From Anagrus nilaparvatae (Eukaryota; Arthropoda; Insecta; Hymenoptera; Mymaridae), in contig JAKSXM010000247.1 of assembly GCA_022575985.1 (NCBI GenBank), positions 2,069,501 through 2,133,500 on the forward strand: DNA of 64,000 nucleotides. Reading direction: 5' to 3'. Positions 49,101 to 62,397 of the stretch are shown here, piece after piece. Numbering within the stretch: position 1 is the stretch's first letter; the number at the start of each line of letters is the position of its first letter. A program made the position numbers and the translations under genes. Under the pieces are notes generated by a model that was given only the letters and a program-made list of their open reading frames with translations, did no database searches and had not been told where the DNA came from.

Positions 49101-52100
49101 TTTTTTTACAAATCACTAAAATCATGCGATAAAATTAAATAAACATTGTTTCTTTTTTTAATGCATTTATTTTTTTGTCAATGGCCAGAAAGCAGGTGTT
49201 TCCTGGCTACACCCGCGGTTCGATTCAAAAATACCTACGTGTTTTTTTATCACTGACGAAGAAAAATTATGTTTTACCCTCGCCATGGATGGACATAGCG
49301 CAAAAAAAACTTAAGATAATTTGAATATCCTTAAAGAATATTTATCAATAAAAGTTTGACGCTGGCTTAATAAAAAGTCTGTACCCACAGAGAGGGCTGA
49401 AAAAAAAATTTTTTTTAGTCCTCTCTGAGGGTTCTGAGTTCACACTGTGTAGTTTTAGTCCTTAAATGGTTTAGACACCTCCAAAAATCTAATGATTTTA
49501 ACCCACTAACGATTTGAGATTATATACCTCTTTATTCCATAAACAAAACCCACAATTTTCGTGGTCCAGTAGTATTTTTACATGTATTGCTGAAAAAAAA
49601 AATATTATATAAGAAATGTGTTACAAAAAAATTCTAAAAAATGTTAATTTTCCATGTTAGGTTATTTATTTGTATTGAAATTTTCAATATCTTCCGTGCA
49701 AATATCGCCTGAAAATCAGAGCATCTACAAAAATTTCTTTGAACTGAAACTACACAGCTTTTTTGCGTGTAATTCTACTTGGTTTTCTGATTTTTTAATT
49801 GTGATTTTAACGTAATTCTTCTAGTGTTTTTATCTTCCCACGTAAAAGGATTAAGCTTAATTTTGGGTAAGCTTAATCCTTTTACGTGGGTTGGTTTTTA
49901 TTAACTAAATTTTACTCCTAACGGATTATTTTACTCCGAGCGGAAATTTAACCCGTTTTGGGAACCTCGAATTCTAAAACGCAGATTAACCTAAACAATG
50001 AACGCTCTATTTTATGCCTGGCGCTATTAAATTAAAAACGGTGTCATCGAATTAATTACGGAGAATTTTAATCAATGATGTATTCCATTGCCATATTTTA
50101 ATGTCAATAATTCATTTCTTCAATAGTTTCGGTAATACAGTGCATTTGAGAAAAATTTTAAAATTTATTAGTTTTAAAAATAACATTTTTTATTACGTTG
50201 CATATACAAATTACTTTTTTAATTTAATCTGTTAGCTTAATAACTTCTATATAATGTAAGTTCTAAAAGCTTAAATAAAAAAAAAAAAAAAAAAAAAAAT
50301 AACTGACAAGAAAGTAAAATATTTAAAAAAAAACGAAACTATGTTATTTTACAAAACAATTATGCCACTTAAATGTTCCCAATTTATTGTTCATTTTATC
50401 AGTCAAATGTAAACTTCAAGATATTTCTAACAATTACTTTTTTATTTCAGATGGAAAGTTATTTTGTTATCTAATACGCGGTGAACCAATTTGCATTCCA
50501 TACAGTACTTTATTGAATGCAACAAATACAGCTACAACAGAAGGCAGTGCTGCTGGTACACAAAATTAAGCAATGCTAATGTCATAAATGTAACAGACTA
50601 ATTGTTTTAAATAAAGAAATTATCAAGTGATTTTTCTTGAATTCATTATCAATATTTATTCGTTTATTTTTTTTTTTCAATTACCAATTTTCAAACAAAT
50701 TTTTTATTAAATGATAAATTAAAAGTCCTATTTACAGAATTACAAATGAAAAAAAAATTATGCTAATTATAATTTATACAATTTTGTATATTTGCCGGTA
50801 AATTTTTTCAGTTCAAATTAGCAAAAAACGAGGCAAAAAAGAAATATTTTGAACCAGTAAAAACAGCTTTAAAATAACCTAATTTTTTGAAAGTATAAAA
50901 ATACTGAATACCTTCAGTTTTTGATGATTGCAATAATAAAATAGATAATTTATTTTTTTGTTTAATTCGTTTCTCTGTTGAAATCGAATTTTTTTTAATG
51001 CTGGAGTTTTTTTATGAACTTTATTTATTGTCAAATAATAGGTAGGTTGATTTTTGTACTTTAAGGATCATTTTAATTTTTTTGGTAAGTCTTTTTATGT
51101 AAAGATTTATTTTAGAATAGAACAATCGATGAATTTTCAAAGTGAAGTTAGATTTTTTTTAATTTGAACAAAATATAATTTAAAAAAACCTATTATGATT
51201 CTTTTTTCCAATATTAATCGAACAAGTGTTCATTCAACCCACCTATAACAAGTAAATGTCGATAATACCCGCTGAACGTTATCCTAAAATTTTTAATTAC
51301 TTTGTCTGTTGCGATAATATAAGTAATATTAAACCAAGTATTAAACCTAACGTCAAATAAATTAAAAATTTTAAATGTTTAAATTCTCCTACTCTTATTT
51401 TATTTATTTTAATACGTAGTAATAATATGCAAAAAATTTAACTGGGAGATAGCATATAAAAGTAGTTTTACGATATTATATTCCAAACAGTAAAATAACG
51501 ATTTCGCTAACACATTAGGAATAATAAAAAAACAGGCAAAGAAAAAAAATGGAAATAAAAACGTTAACAACAATTTTTACATTTTTATTTATTGCAATTT
51601 TGTATTCATTTATGATGTTTACATTCGTCGCAGCAGAAGAAGGTAAAATTTATTTACGCATACTTGCAAAGCTTTTTAGAATCTTGATTTAAAAATAATA
51701 GTAAAAGTTATATAATTGTAAGCTCTTTCTAGACCTAATAAAAATTTTTTTTAATTCCGTGTGCTTTTATTATACCACAGAGTTTACTCAAAGAACATAA
51801 GATTTAAAAAAAATAATTAGGTCTAGAAAGGGCTTAGGTTTAAATTATTTATTTTAATAAATAATTTTAAACATACTTGCTTCGAAACTACGAAAATTAC
51901 TCGGAAAATTACAAAGTATTTCAAAACATTGCATAATTATTCAGTTTAGGGGCTGATAATTCTAACCCTAAAGATATTTTCTCTACTATGAGTTTTTTGG
52001 GTTGCTGAATCCGATGAATTTTGCAGTTTCGTTTGTCACGAATGGACGGAACACCCTTAAATTAGCAAAACCGTCCTATTTTAGAAGTCATTATCCAATA

Positions 52101-55100
52101 TATTCAGCAATCCTGAGAAAAAATTACTTATAATACGTTTATTGGATTTATGATTATTAAACATTTATATAACATGTTAACTCATTAGCGCTGGCGTGAC
52201 CATTTCACAGTCGCTTGGTTTTTCTCCTTATAGCAGCTATATTTAAATACTGACCAATGATACTGAATATCTGACTTCAGATTCTGAAAGAGCATGTCTT
52301 TTTTGTTTATATACATCAAAAACCAATGGACCGGTCAATTGGTCGCGCTAATGATATTCACAAATCCTGAAAAAAATGAGTTATTGTGTGTTTTTGGTTG
52401 GCTGTCTTTGGTTCTATGCAGCAGAAATGAGCAAGAAACAAATTAATTTCTAAATAATTTAATAAGTCAAATTTGCTGATTTCATTACAGTTAAAAAAGT
52501 ATGTACATAATTTGAGAACATAAAAACTTTGAAAACATAATTTCTAATTATTCTACGTTAACGCCATTAAAAAGACCAACCGAACGCCCAATTGAGTGAA
52601 CTACAAATTAATGACTTATATAACCCCAAAATTCTTATTTAAACATTCTAAAAAACATTAAAAATTACTCACTTCTAAATAAACAAGTTAAGGAAAAATG
52701 ATAAATTAAAGGAAACTAAAAAATTCTTTTATTCATTAATTTAAAAAATTAATTATACATAGACTTATTATACTTTATGAACAATGGGTATCTGTTTTTC
52801 TAAATAATAGAAAAACCGAAGAAAAATAAAAACAATTATCTATAATTTAAGAAGACAATTTATAGATTTTTAATTAAGATATTTACTAGGAAATTGATGC
52901 TTTAATAATTTGTTTTATAATTATGTCATAAAGTAATTTAATATTGAACTTGAATGAAAATAATGTAAACATTATTAAATATGCGATCGATAATTTATAT
53001 GTAATTTATGTTACTATATTTTACAGCTCGCAAAATTTTACTCATGACAGGTTTTGATTTAAGTGAACGAGCCAAATTAAACAAAATAACCTTCCTTGAT
53101 TTTAAACTTTGTGAATTAAATTTTAGCTTTTTTCATAGATTTAACGGGAAAGTCGCAATAACTTAAAATTAGTATTATTACTACAAGTGTAATATTACTA
53201 TAAAATCGTAAAATTAAATTAAATCTATTAAAATTAAATCACCCTATAAGTAAGTTTTGTAACCCATAGCCCAAAAATAAAGAATGTCTCAAAACGCACT
53301 TAAACTGCAATCCGAGGTAAACCCTTTTTTTCATGGTCAAAGATTGTATATTATTTTTCATTACACGCGTTAGAAAGAATCGTTTTTCTGCACGGCAAGC
53401 GTTCTTTCTTACTCTTTTAATGAAAATCTGTGTGTTAGATCACGGGATAAAAAGTAGATTTTTTACTTTCCATGCTGTCTGCATTCGTTCGCTACGCTCA
53501 CTCGTGCATACAACTGCATGGAATGCATAGATCTACTTTTCATCCCTTGTTTAACAAATAGCTATTTCTTCATCATTGGCAAGAAAAGCTACTCAGCAGT
53601 CCGAAACGTCTTTTCTTGCTAATGATGAAATAATACTTTAGATGCAAAAAAAATTAAATTTGGATCGTACCTTATATTTCTAGCCATGGATCATAATATA
53701 CTATAATAATAATTTTTATTTTTGAAAATTAAAGTTAATTGAGCGTTGATTTTTTCCCTATAGAAATATTTCTTTTGAAATCTACATTATCTATATAATA
53801 AAATTTCATGTATTTTCTTTTATGCTTTCAGAAAAACAGGGAAAGGTGTGTTTCATAAAACGTGGTGTGCGTCACTGCATAAATACATAACTATTTTCAA
53901 ATATCTATCCAACTTAATGGATTCTTTTACTCCATGTACTTAAAATGGAAAAATTGTAGTTTTTGAAATAAATGACTATATTATTAAAAATTGTTTTACT
54001 TCAAATAATTATTTGGGCTGAGCTGCTATTATTAATTATTAGCTTCAAATTTTAAATGAATTTTCTTAACAGTGAAATGACAATTTTGAAAACACATAAA
54101 ACTGCATTTTAATTAGGACTGTGAATATCTTTTATCAGAACTAAAATTTAATAACAAAAGTAAATTAATTCTCAGAAATATTAATTTTGAAAGCCACGTT
54201 ATTTAATAAAATTTCATGTAGTATTTTCTTTTGTGTTTTCAGAACCAAAGCCAGTATGTTTCATAGTTCGTGGTGTTCGTCACTGCATAAATTTTCCAAC
54301 TCAATGAATTTTTAACTTCACTTTCTTAAAATGAAAAAACTGTAGTTTTTGAAATAAATATCTTAATATTATTAAAAGAATGTTTTATTCCACTATATTG
54401 TACTCTACTTAAATAATTATTTGATAATTTTTTTATCTTATAAAATATTTCCTTAACCAAAAAAAGCTGTTTCTTAAAACATATTAAACTGTATTTTAAT
54501 TAGAATTGGGCATAAGACATGCAGTGATAAGAGAATTTGATTATTTTCCTCCTAAAACCATCTTTATTATATTAGTAAAAATTGTCAGAAGTGAATTTTT
54601 ATTTTTGGTTAAGAAATAGCAAAACAAATGTTTAAAGTAACCGATACGGTAAGAGATATTTTTGTGTGAGAGTTCAGAAAATATAAACATGAAACTTTCA
54701 ATATCATTCACTGTTTATGCATACCTATATATTTGAGATTATATTCTCCTTTTATTTTACAATGTTTGCGTGCACATATTACCATTATGAGATGCAATAT
54801 AATGTCAGTCAACTGAATATTTATGCTCAAGAGACTTTGCACAGTCAAGACAGATACAATAAACTCTGTATATCTAGTATTTCGAATTCAATAAAATAAT
54901 AAAATAAAAAGCAGTTATATACATAGTACGATGGTGCACAGAAATAAAATATTTTCAGTTTCGAATTCAATTTTTTATTTATATGAAAAATAATGTAAAA
55001 TTTATTTGTATTCACCTTAACTGGATGTGGATCAACAGCGTACGTTTCTAACTGAGCAGCTAACCTAAGAAAATGTGTCTCTGCTTGTTCCGGTGTAAAA

Positions 55101-58100
55101 CCTTTGAGTTGAGTCTGATGAAGCTCCATAGCTTTTTCTTCGATCGCTAATGTTTGTTTTAAAAGTAATTTGTGCTCGCATATATAATTACCCTCGTGTA
55201 CTTCTGCGTCATAGTCCCCAAGTTCACCTACGTAATTTTTAGAGTTTTTTTTAGTTTAATTTCATTAACGCTAGAAAAAAAATAAAAATCTTACTTTGTA
55301 CGATACATGCTGCTAAAAGTGAAGCTTCTCCGGGACTACAATAAAGCCTTCCGTGTAATAAATCCCTTTTTAATTGTTGGTAAATTTGATATTTCGTGAT
55401 CTCTTCTTTTAATCTCAAGGGATCAGGTGGATAAAATTTTACTCGAAAACTAAATAATATTGGATCCATATCTAAAATTAAATTAAAATATTTTATTATG
55501 TACAGCTTGTTTATTTAATAATTAAAAATATAAAAATAAAATAAACTTTTTATTCTTTTTATGTAAACAAAATGAATAAACAAAAATAAAAGGTCGATCA
55601 ATATACACTATTTTTATTTTATTTAAATTAAAATTTTGAAATTGCAAAACTAAAAAGTTATCTGTAAAAGTAAAATTAAATAAAAGTAATATTAAATTTT
55701 TTATTTACCTTTAATTTGTTTAATGGCTGGCTTTGCAAGATCGAGCCAATGCTGAAAAAAGAAGAAAAAAAAACTTAATTCAGTTAAAATTCTAAATATC
55801 TTATGAAAATTCATATTATACTTTTTATGTACTTTAATTGTCATTTCTTTAGTTAGAAAAAGTATAAAAGATTATTAAAATTGCAGAAAAACAAAAGAAA
55901 AACTTAATAATACTTTTTTATAAAAGACATTAAAAAAATTTACTAAAATTAATGTAATAATATTTGAATAATTTTATTTTCTTCTCGCTGCTGACGAAAA
56001 AAAATTTTACACAATTATGAGTCATAAAAGCAACCAAATTATTTTCCATGGCCGCTGATCGCAATATATTTTTTTTTATTTTCAAAGCGAACAATATCAT
56101 AATTGGACATAAGGAAGATGAACAAGGTTCTGAATTATTACTGTAAAACAAATTTTTCTTTCATGACATAAAACAATAATATAATTTGACGAATAAAAAT
56201 ATAACTTTGATACTGCAAACATAAAAAGTTAATATCTTTTTTATTCTATGCAGTTTTTTTATATCTTAAAAAAAGGAGACTAAAAATCTCATTATAATTT
56301 TATGAGAATAAACAACGGGTATTGTATAATATTTAAGATAAAATAACAGTCATAAAATATCAAATAAGCTACTCAGTTTCCTGTATGACGATTTTCTATA
56401 AAAAATATAAAATAATTTTGTAAAATTAACTTCAATATTATCAGATAAAAAAATTTTTTTTAGACGCGTACTAATATATAAAATTATAACGCTTTTCATT
56501 TCTACATTAATAATATTTATATTAAAACAGTCGAGTCTTTAGACACTAGAGTAAATGTATGAATACTCATAAAACTATTTATTACAGAACTATTCATTTT
56601 AATTATATATAAAGTGAAAAAGATCAACTCATGAAAGTGCAATTCAAGAATGCAGATAATTCTCATAATACTTATAAAGAGCCAAAATGTATTTTGCATT
56701 TGATATCTGAATTAATTTAGTATAATTTAAAAAATAAAAAAATTCCTTCAAAAAATGAGATATTCATTTTAATCTTTCAAAAATTTCGCTGCTTTAACAT
56801 AAAATATCCTTGTGTAAAATTTCTCGCGGAATTCAAATTTTTTGTTAGATTCAATTGGTCACGTGAATTGACGGAAAATTAGAAATTTGTAAAAAATGAA
56901 ATTCTATTTTTTGATATAGAGCTCTCAGAACGCAATAACCCAGCATTTCTATTTTTCATCAAAATATTTGAAGTAGGGGTGTGCGGTTACCCGACCCGAA
57001 GCTTCGGGCGGTCTTCGATTTTTTCGGGTTGGGTCGGGTCGGTCTTCGGTTATACCCGAATAGCTTCAGGGGTCTGAAGGTATAGTAGGTGTAAAAATTC
57101 CCTGGAATTACGATCCTATAATCCTTTTTGCGAAAAATTACCATTCACTCTTCAAAATGAGGATAAAAGGGTCAAAAAATGACTGGCTAAGAAGTAGAGG
57201 TTGTAGCAAAAAACGGGCTCCGGAAATGAAATGAGCGACCCAAATTATTTGCTAAGTGAGTTTTTTAGCCTAAAATATGCAGTTTTTATTACCGAAAAAT
57301 GCAAGTGTTCAAGAAAGGTCGGTTAGGCGTTAATAGGTTAATAAGAATTGTTTCATTTTTTCTTATTTAATTTCTGCATTAACTTGTGAATAGGTTTTAT
57401 TATCTTTTATCATTACCAAAAATAGCATATAAACAATAAGTATTTCTGTTAAATAAAAATGCTAATTTATTTATTTATTTATTTAATTTACAAAAAAAAA
57501 ATAACTAATAGCTTAAAGTTAATAAAAATTATCCTTTTCTTAGCAAGTCATTTTTTGACACTTTATCCTCATTTTTAAGAGGAAATTTTTACACCTAAAA
57601 CTATACCTTCAGACCCCTGAAGCTTTTCGGGAATAACCGACCCGACCCGACCCGAAAAAAATAAGAACGGTCTTTCGGGCGGGTACCCGAATATTCGGGT
57701 AACCGCACACCCCTATTTTGAAGTATCAAAAGTATTTTGAGTCTTACTAGAGGATTTTTCTTCTATATAAGTTTGATAAATCGACTTTTGGAAAAAACAA
57801 CAGCGTATTTTTGCAATTTTTGGCGCATATGCAGATCAAAAAAAATGTTGGCCCCAGAAATGAATTTTACGGTAAATTTCCTAACAGGACCTAAGAGTAA
57901 AAAATTTTTCATCTTAATGTGAATTTTTTACAGAATGAATAAGATAAATTATCTTTCATTTTTCTCGATTTTTCTTACTTTTCTTATAAGAGTCCAAAAC
58001 ACAAAAATAGCTGCCAAAAATTGAGGACTAGACTTTATGAGCTAAAAAATAACAGGGTGGCTTATTTTTAGTAATACTTTCGGAAAAAAATACTTTTGAA

Positions 58101-61100
58101 CCAATTGAAAGACCCGGACCATGCATCTTATCCCGGAGCCGTATATTATTCATAAATTTTAAAGAAATAATTATTCATGCAGTAAATTAAAGAAACTTGA
58201 AAAAGACAATGCATGTCAAAACTTTTAATTATTCTATTTTATATAATTAAAACAACTTTATTATTTAACATTATTATTCAAAACTTTTCACAATACTTTT
58301 GCAATCATACAATAACCCTTTTATGTCTAATTTTTCTAAGCCCGAAATGGTTTTATAAATGTCTAACAATGTTTTCCACTGCAAAATTTTTTTTTTATTT
58401 TTTGTATACTTTTCGAATAAACAAGAAAACCAGCAAAAATTATTTCACCAAAATGTTGTTGAAAATGTTTATTTTTGCTGAATGCGAAGTTTACAGGTCC
58501 AAAAGGTGTTAATAGTGGTTAAAAAAAATTTTACACAAAAAAGATTAGTCAGTAGTTCTTTTCTGCCAAAGTTAGATAAAACTTTTCTGAAGTTAAGGTG
58601 CATTTTATTTATTTTTTTAATTTTATTATTTTAAATATTAAAATTATAATTATAGGTAATCTAATAATATAAATGGAACCATTCAATAAAATACAACCTT
58701 GTATAAAAAGGCTAGATTGATAATATTGAACGTAAAATAATTTATTAAATCCACAATTTGGATATTCATATTAAAATTATGCAGTATACATAATTTATGA
58801 ATCTTAAAAATATATTAAACGTTATGCCTTCCAATATATGGCTGAATTTATATTAACATTTTGGATTTATTATTTTATTAAACTTCAGAGCTTATACTAT
58901 AAAAATATCATTTAGCTTTAATAGGTATTTAAAAAAAAACTAATTTTACAATAACTAAGGATATCGTTGGCCCCTTAATACCTGCAACCACTGTTTACAT
59001 AATTGCAAATAAATTATATAGTGTATAATTTTGTATGAATTTTATACTTAATAGCAACTTCTGGGATTCAATAAATCAATTATCAAAATATGTAGGACAT
59101 AATACCAATATTATTTACCCATAATAATTTAACTAGAAGAAAATCTTAGCTTCTATATAAAAATAAGTCAAATCAAATCGAATTCGATCGAATCAATCGA
59201 TTCAAATTTTTGTCAAATTTTTAGAAAATTTAATCAGAGCGATATTGAACGCAAAACGTTTAGAAAATTTTTTTCGCAACCTTAATCCCCTCAAAATATA
59301 ATTTGAAGCAAGGAAAGCTTCCCTGGTGCATGTTTTTTCACCTTTTTTACGCGATTTCAAAGCATTTAAAAAAAAAGTAGAAAATGCACTTAAACTGGTT
59401 TTCAAAAGTGCTCTATGAATTTTTATATAGAAAGGAATATCAGTAAAATTATGAAAATCGGCTCTGTGGAGATCGCGATCTTACTTTTAATAGTTAATGT
59501 CATTTCTATACCGTTCAATGTGGAATAACTTACACTTAAAGTATGTGATAATTAAGAAGTTGGATATTAAATTTACACAAAGGAAAATGCTGTGCTATCA
59601 ATCGTAGTAAATTTATACTCGATTAAAAAGAAGTAGCTCGGAATCCAGTAATTTGAATTTTTCACCAATTTTTAAACTGGTGAAAAATTCAAATTACTTT
59701 CTTTATCTTCTAAATATTTTATAGGCAATAGCAAAGCATAAACGAAACGTCGAAATAAATAAATTATGTCTAAATTTGTCCCATTTTTGACCGTCTTTAT
59801 TTTTATTTACCTAATAATAATAAAGAAAATTTTCAAAAATGAAGTAAACTTGATGATTGTGCCTTTTATTTTAAGCAATTAAATATAACTGAAATTACTA
59901 GTGCCGCAAGCGTAACTTTTTAAAATACCCTGCCAACTAGCTGGCACTGAGGTTCCTCAAACAATGGGCTGTAATCTTAATTTACAACAAATATTATTGA
60001 TTACAACCATGCAATTATACATACATTTTTCGTTTTTAGTAGCTGGTAAAGTAGATTATTAAGATCATTTTGTTATTAAAGTGAAAATTCTAGCGTCCAT
60101 GGATTGGTCGCGCCGGCGTTAATGGATTTTAAATCATTTTTGCATAATTAAAAAGAGAGAAATATAAAAAAAGCTAATTTTATTTTTTTTTATAAAAGAA
60201 ATGGTTGGTAACGATGCGAAAATTACGAGGAAAATTACAAATATTCGCTCAATTATTATAAAAAGATAGGAGTTTTTACCAGAATTTATAATAATTTCTT
60301 ATAATTTATTTTCTCAGTGTACTTCTTGCATTTGACCAATCTTCCGCAACAACGATAATAATAATAATATTTTGTAATAAAAAAAACAACCACATTAATT
60401 GCTTCAAGATTTTAACATTATTTATATTATTTCTATTAATCACAAAATAATAAATTATTTAATTCTATAAATTGTTTGATTCTTTAAAAAATGCCAATAT
60501 AACTTTTAAATCTTAATTTTAAAATGCAAACATAACCATTTAATATTTTTAGGCTTTTTATTATTGTTTATAATTTCATTAAGCTGCATACATAAATAAA
60601 CATAGCAACGAACAAAATAATCCGAGGAAGTCAAAAAGAGGCAAGATTTCCATCATTTTTTCTTGTGTGATATAATTTATATCAAAATAAAAAAAAAAAT
60701 TGTGATCGGTTACAAAAAATTACTATAAACTAAATTTCTAAAACTTGTACTCTCATTAAAATAAATTAGATATGTCAAATACGAAAAATAAATTTGATGT
60801 TTTATGTATTTTTTTGTAACGAAGATTTTGGAGAAAAAAATTTTCAAAGAATTAATTATCAGATTCAAGATATCGAGTAAAAATCATACTTTCAAGTATA
60901 AGTACTTTCATGGAAATAAATGAGGTATTGCATCCAAATTAAAAAAAAAAAAGTATTTTGAGATTTTTTTAATAAAAAAATTTTTGGAAAAAAAAGTTAG
61001 GTATTCGTTCGATAATAAATTGTTTTGGAATATCACTGGTTACACTGAAAAAAAAATCCGCTTGCCGCAAGCGGAATTATTCCGCTTGCGGCAAGCGGAC

Positions 61101-62355
61101 AATCCGCTTACGGCAAGCGGAATTCCGCTTGTGGCAAGCGGAATTTTTTTTTCTTTGCAAACAATTGCAAATGACTTGAAACGTAAAGAAAATTAAAAAA
61201 AAACATTTTTTCATTTCTTTTTCCAAAATTTTCTCAAATCTCGTCATACCGAAATACGCATATCCCAAGTAAGCGGGAAAAAATTTTTTTTTTAATTTTC
61301 TTTACGTTTCAAGTCATTTGCAATCGTTTGACGAGAAAAAAAATTCCGCTTGCGGTAAGCGGAAATCCGCTTGCGGCAAGCGGAATTCCGCTTGCCGCAA
61401 GCGGATTTTTTTTTCAGTGTACAATATTTTAAAATATTAGTACTTTCATAGAATTAAAAGAGGTATTACACCAAAAAAATATTGCAATTTTTTTTATTTT
61501 TCTTTTTTTTTAATTTAGATAATAAAAATTTTGAAAAAATTAAGTATCAATTCCAAAAAATTACTGTAAACGAGGTTCTTAAAACTAGTACTTCCATGGA
61601 AATAAATTAGGTACTACGTCCAAAAAGAAAAAAAAGTTTCGTATTTTTTGTATTTTTTTGTGAAAAAAATTTTAGGAAAAAAATTTTCAAATAATTAAGT
61701 ATCAGATTGGAGATATCAAGTAAAAACCATACTTTCAAGTATAAGTACTTTCATGGAAATAAATGAGGTATTACATCCAAAATAAAAAAAAAGGGGGGGG
61801 GTTTGAGATTTTTTGATAAAAAAATGTTTGGAAAAAAAATTAGGTCTTAATTCGATAATGGTTTTGAAATATCACTAGTTACAATATTTTCAGATAATTG
61901 TACTTTCATAGAATTAAATGAGGTATTACACCAAAAAAAAAAAAAAATATTGCAGTTTTTTTTATTTTTATTTTTTTTTAATTTAGATAATAAAAATTTT
62001 GAAAAAATTAAGTATCAATTCCAAAAAATTACTGTAAACGAGGTTCTTAAAACTAGTACTTCCATGGAAATAAATTAGGTACTAAGTCCAAAAAGAAAAA
62101 AAAAATTGGTATTTTTTGTATTTTTTTGTGAAAAAAATTTTTGAAAAAAAATTTTCAGAAAATTAAGTATCCCCGATTCGAGATATCATTTGAAAACTAT
62201 ACTTTCAAATATAAGTACTTTCATGGAAATAAATGAGGTATTACATCCAAATCAAAAAAAAAAAAAAGTACCTCGAGATTTTTTGGCGAAAAAATTTTTG
62301 AAAAAAAAATTAGGTCTTAATTCCATAATATTTGTGAAATATCACCGATTACATA

Positions 62356-62397
<42 letters not shown>

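Larger units (their letters stand above)
53755..54560 (+). repeat. direct tandem duplication of a last-exon unit, about 411-bp period
   Basis: Unit A (about 53755-54165) and unit B (about 54165-54560) match through the intron end ('taataaaatttcatgta'), the exon, the 3' UTR ('tgtagtttttgaaataaat') and 'actg.attttaattag'. The unit thus includes acceptor, exon and poly(A) signal. That is what makes both exons potentially functional as alternative ends. Confidence 0.85.
47429..55015 (-). other. FRMD-like intron d-e hosting two antisense peptide genes
   Basis: A 7.6-kb intron between the M-lobe and C-lobe exons. On the plus strand it carries the peptide genes 48850-50569 and 51549-54307. An unassigned 67-codon plus frame at 47738-47941 has no recognised feature. 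The stretch 54560-55010 holds 'MKLSISF..' at 54694, a short leader-like frame that stops after 15 codons. Confidence 0.7.

Noticed and set aside
49175..49225. tRNA gene
   Set aside because: A- and B-box-like words exist, but acceptor and anticodon stems do not form. Kept only as a possible SINE remnant.
53600..53615. TCCGAAACGTC in a hairpin loop (also CGAAACGT at 15650 and 59745) as a Penelope hammerhead remnant
   Set aside because: No CTGATGA box is correctly placed with it at any of the three sites. Only the short shared word is seen.
54694..54741. Third leader exon (MKLSISFTVYAYLYI then stop)
   Set aside because: It stops after 15 codons without a GT donor in phase. At best it is a decayed leader; no downstream Cys-loop exon is visible in the window.
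58213..58512. 99-codon hydrophobic plus-strand frame
   Set aside because: A/T-rich composition, no recognisable domain or splice structure. Consistent with chance.
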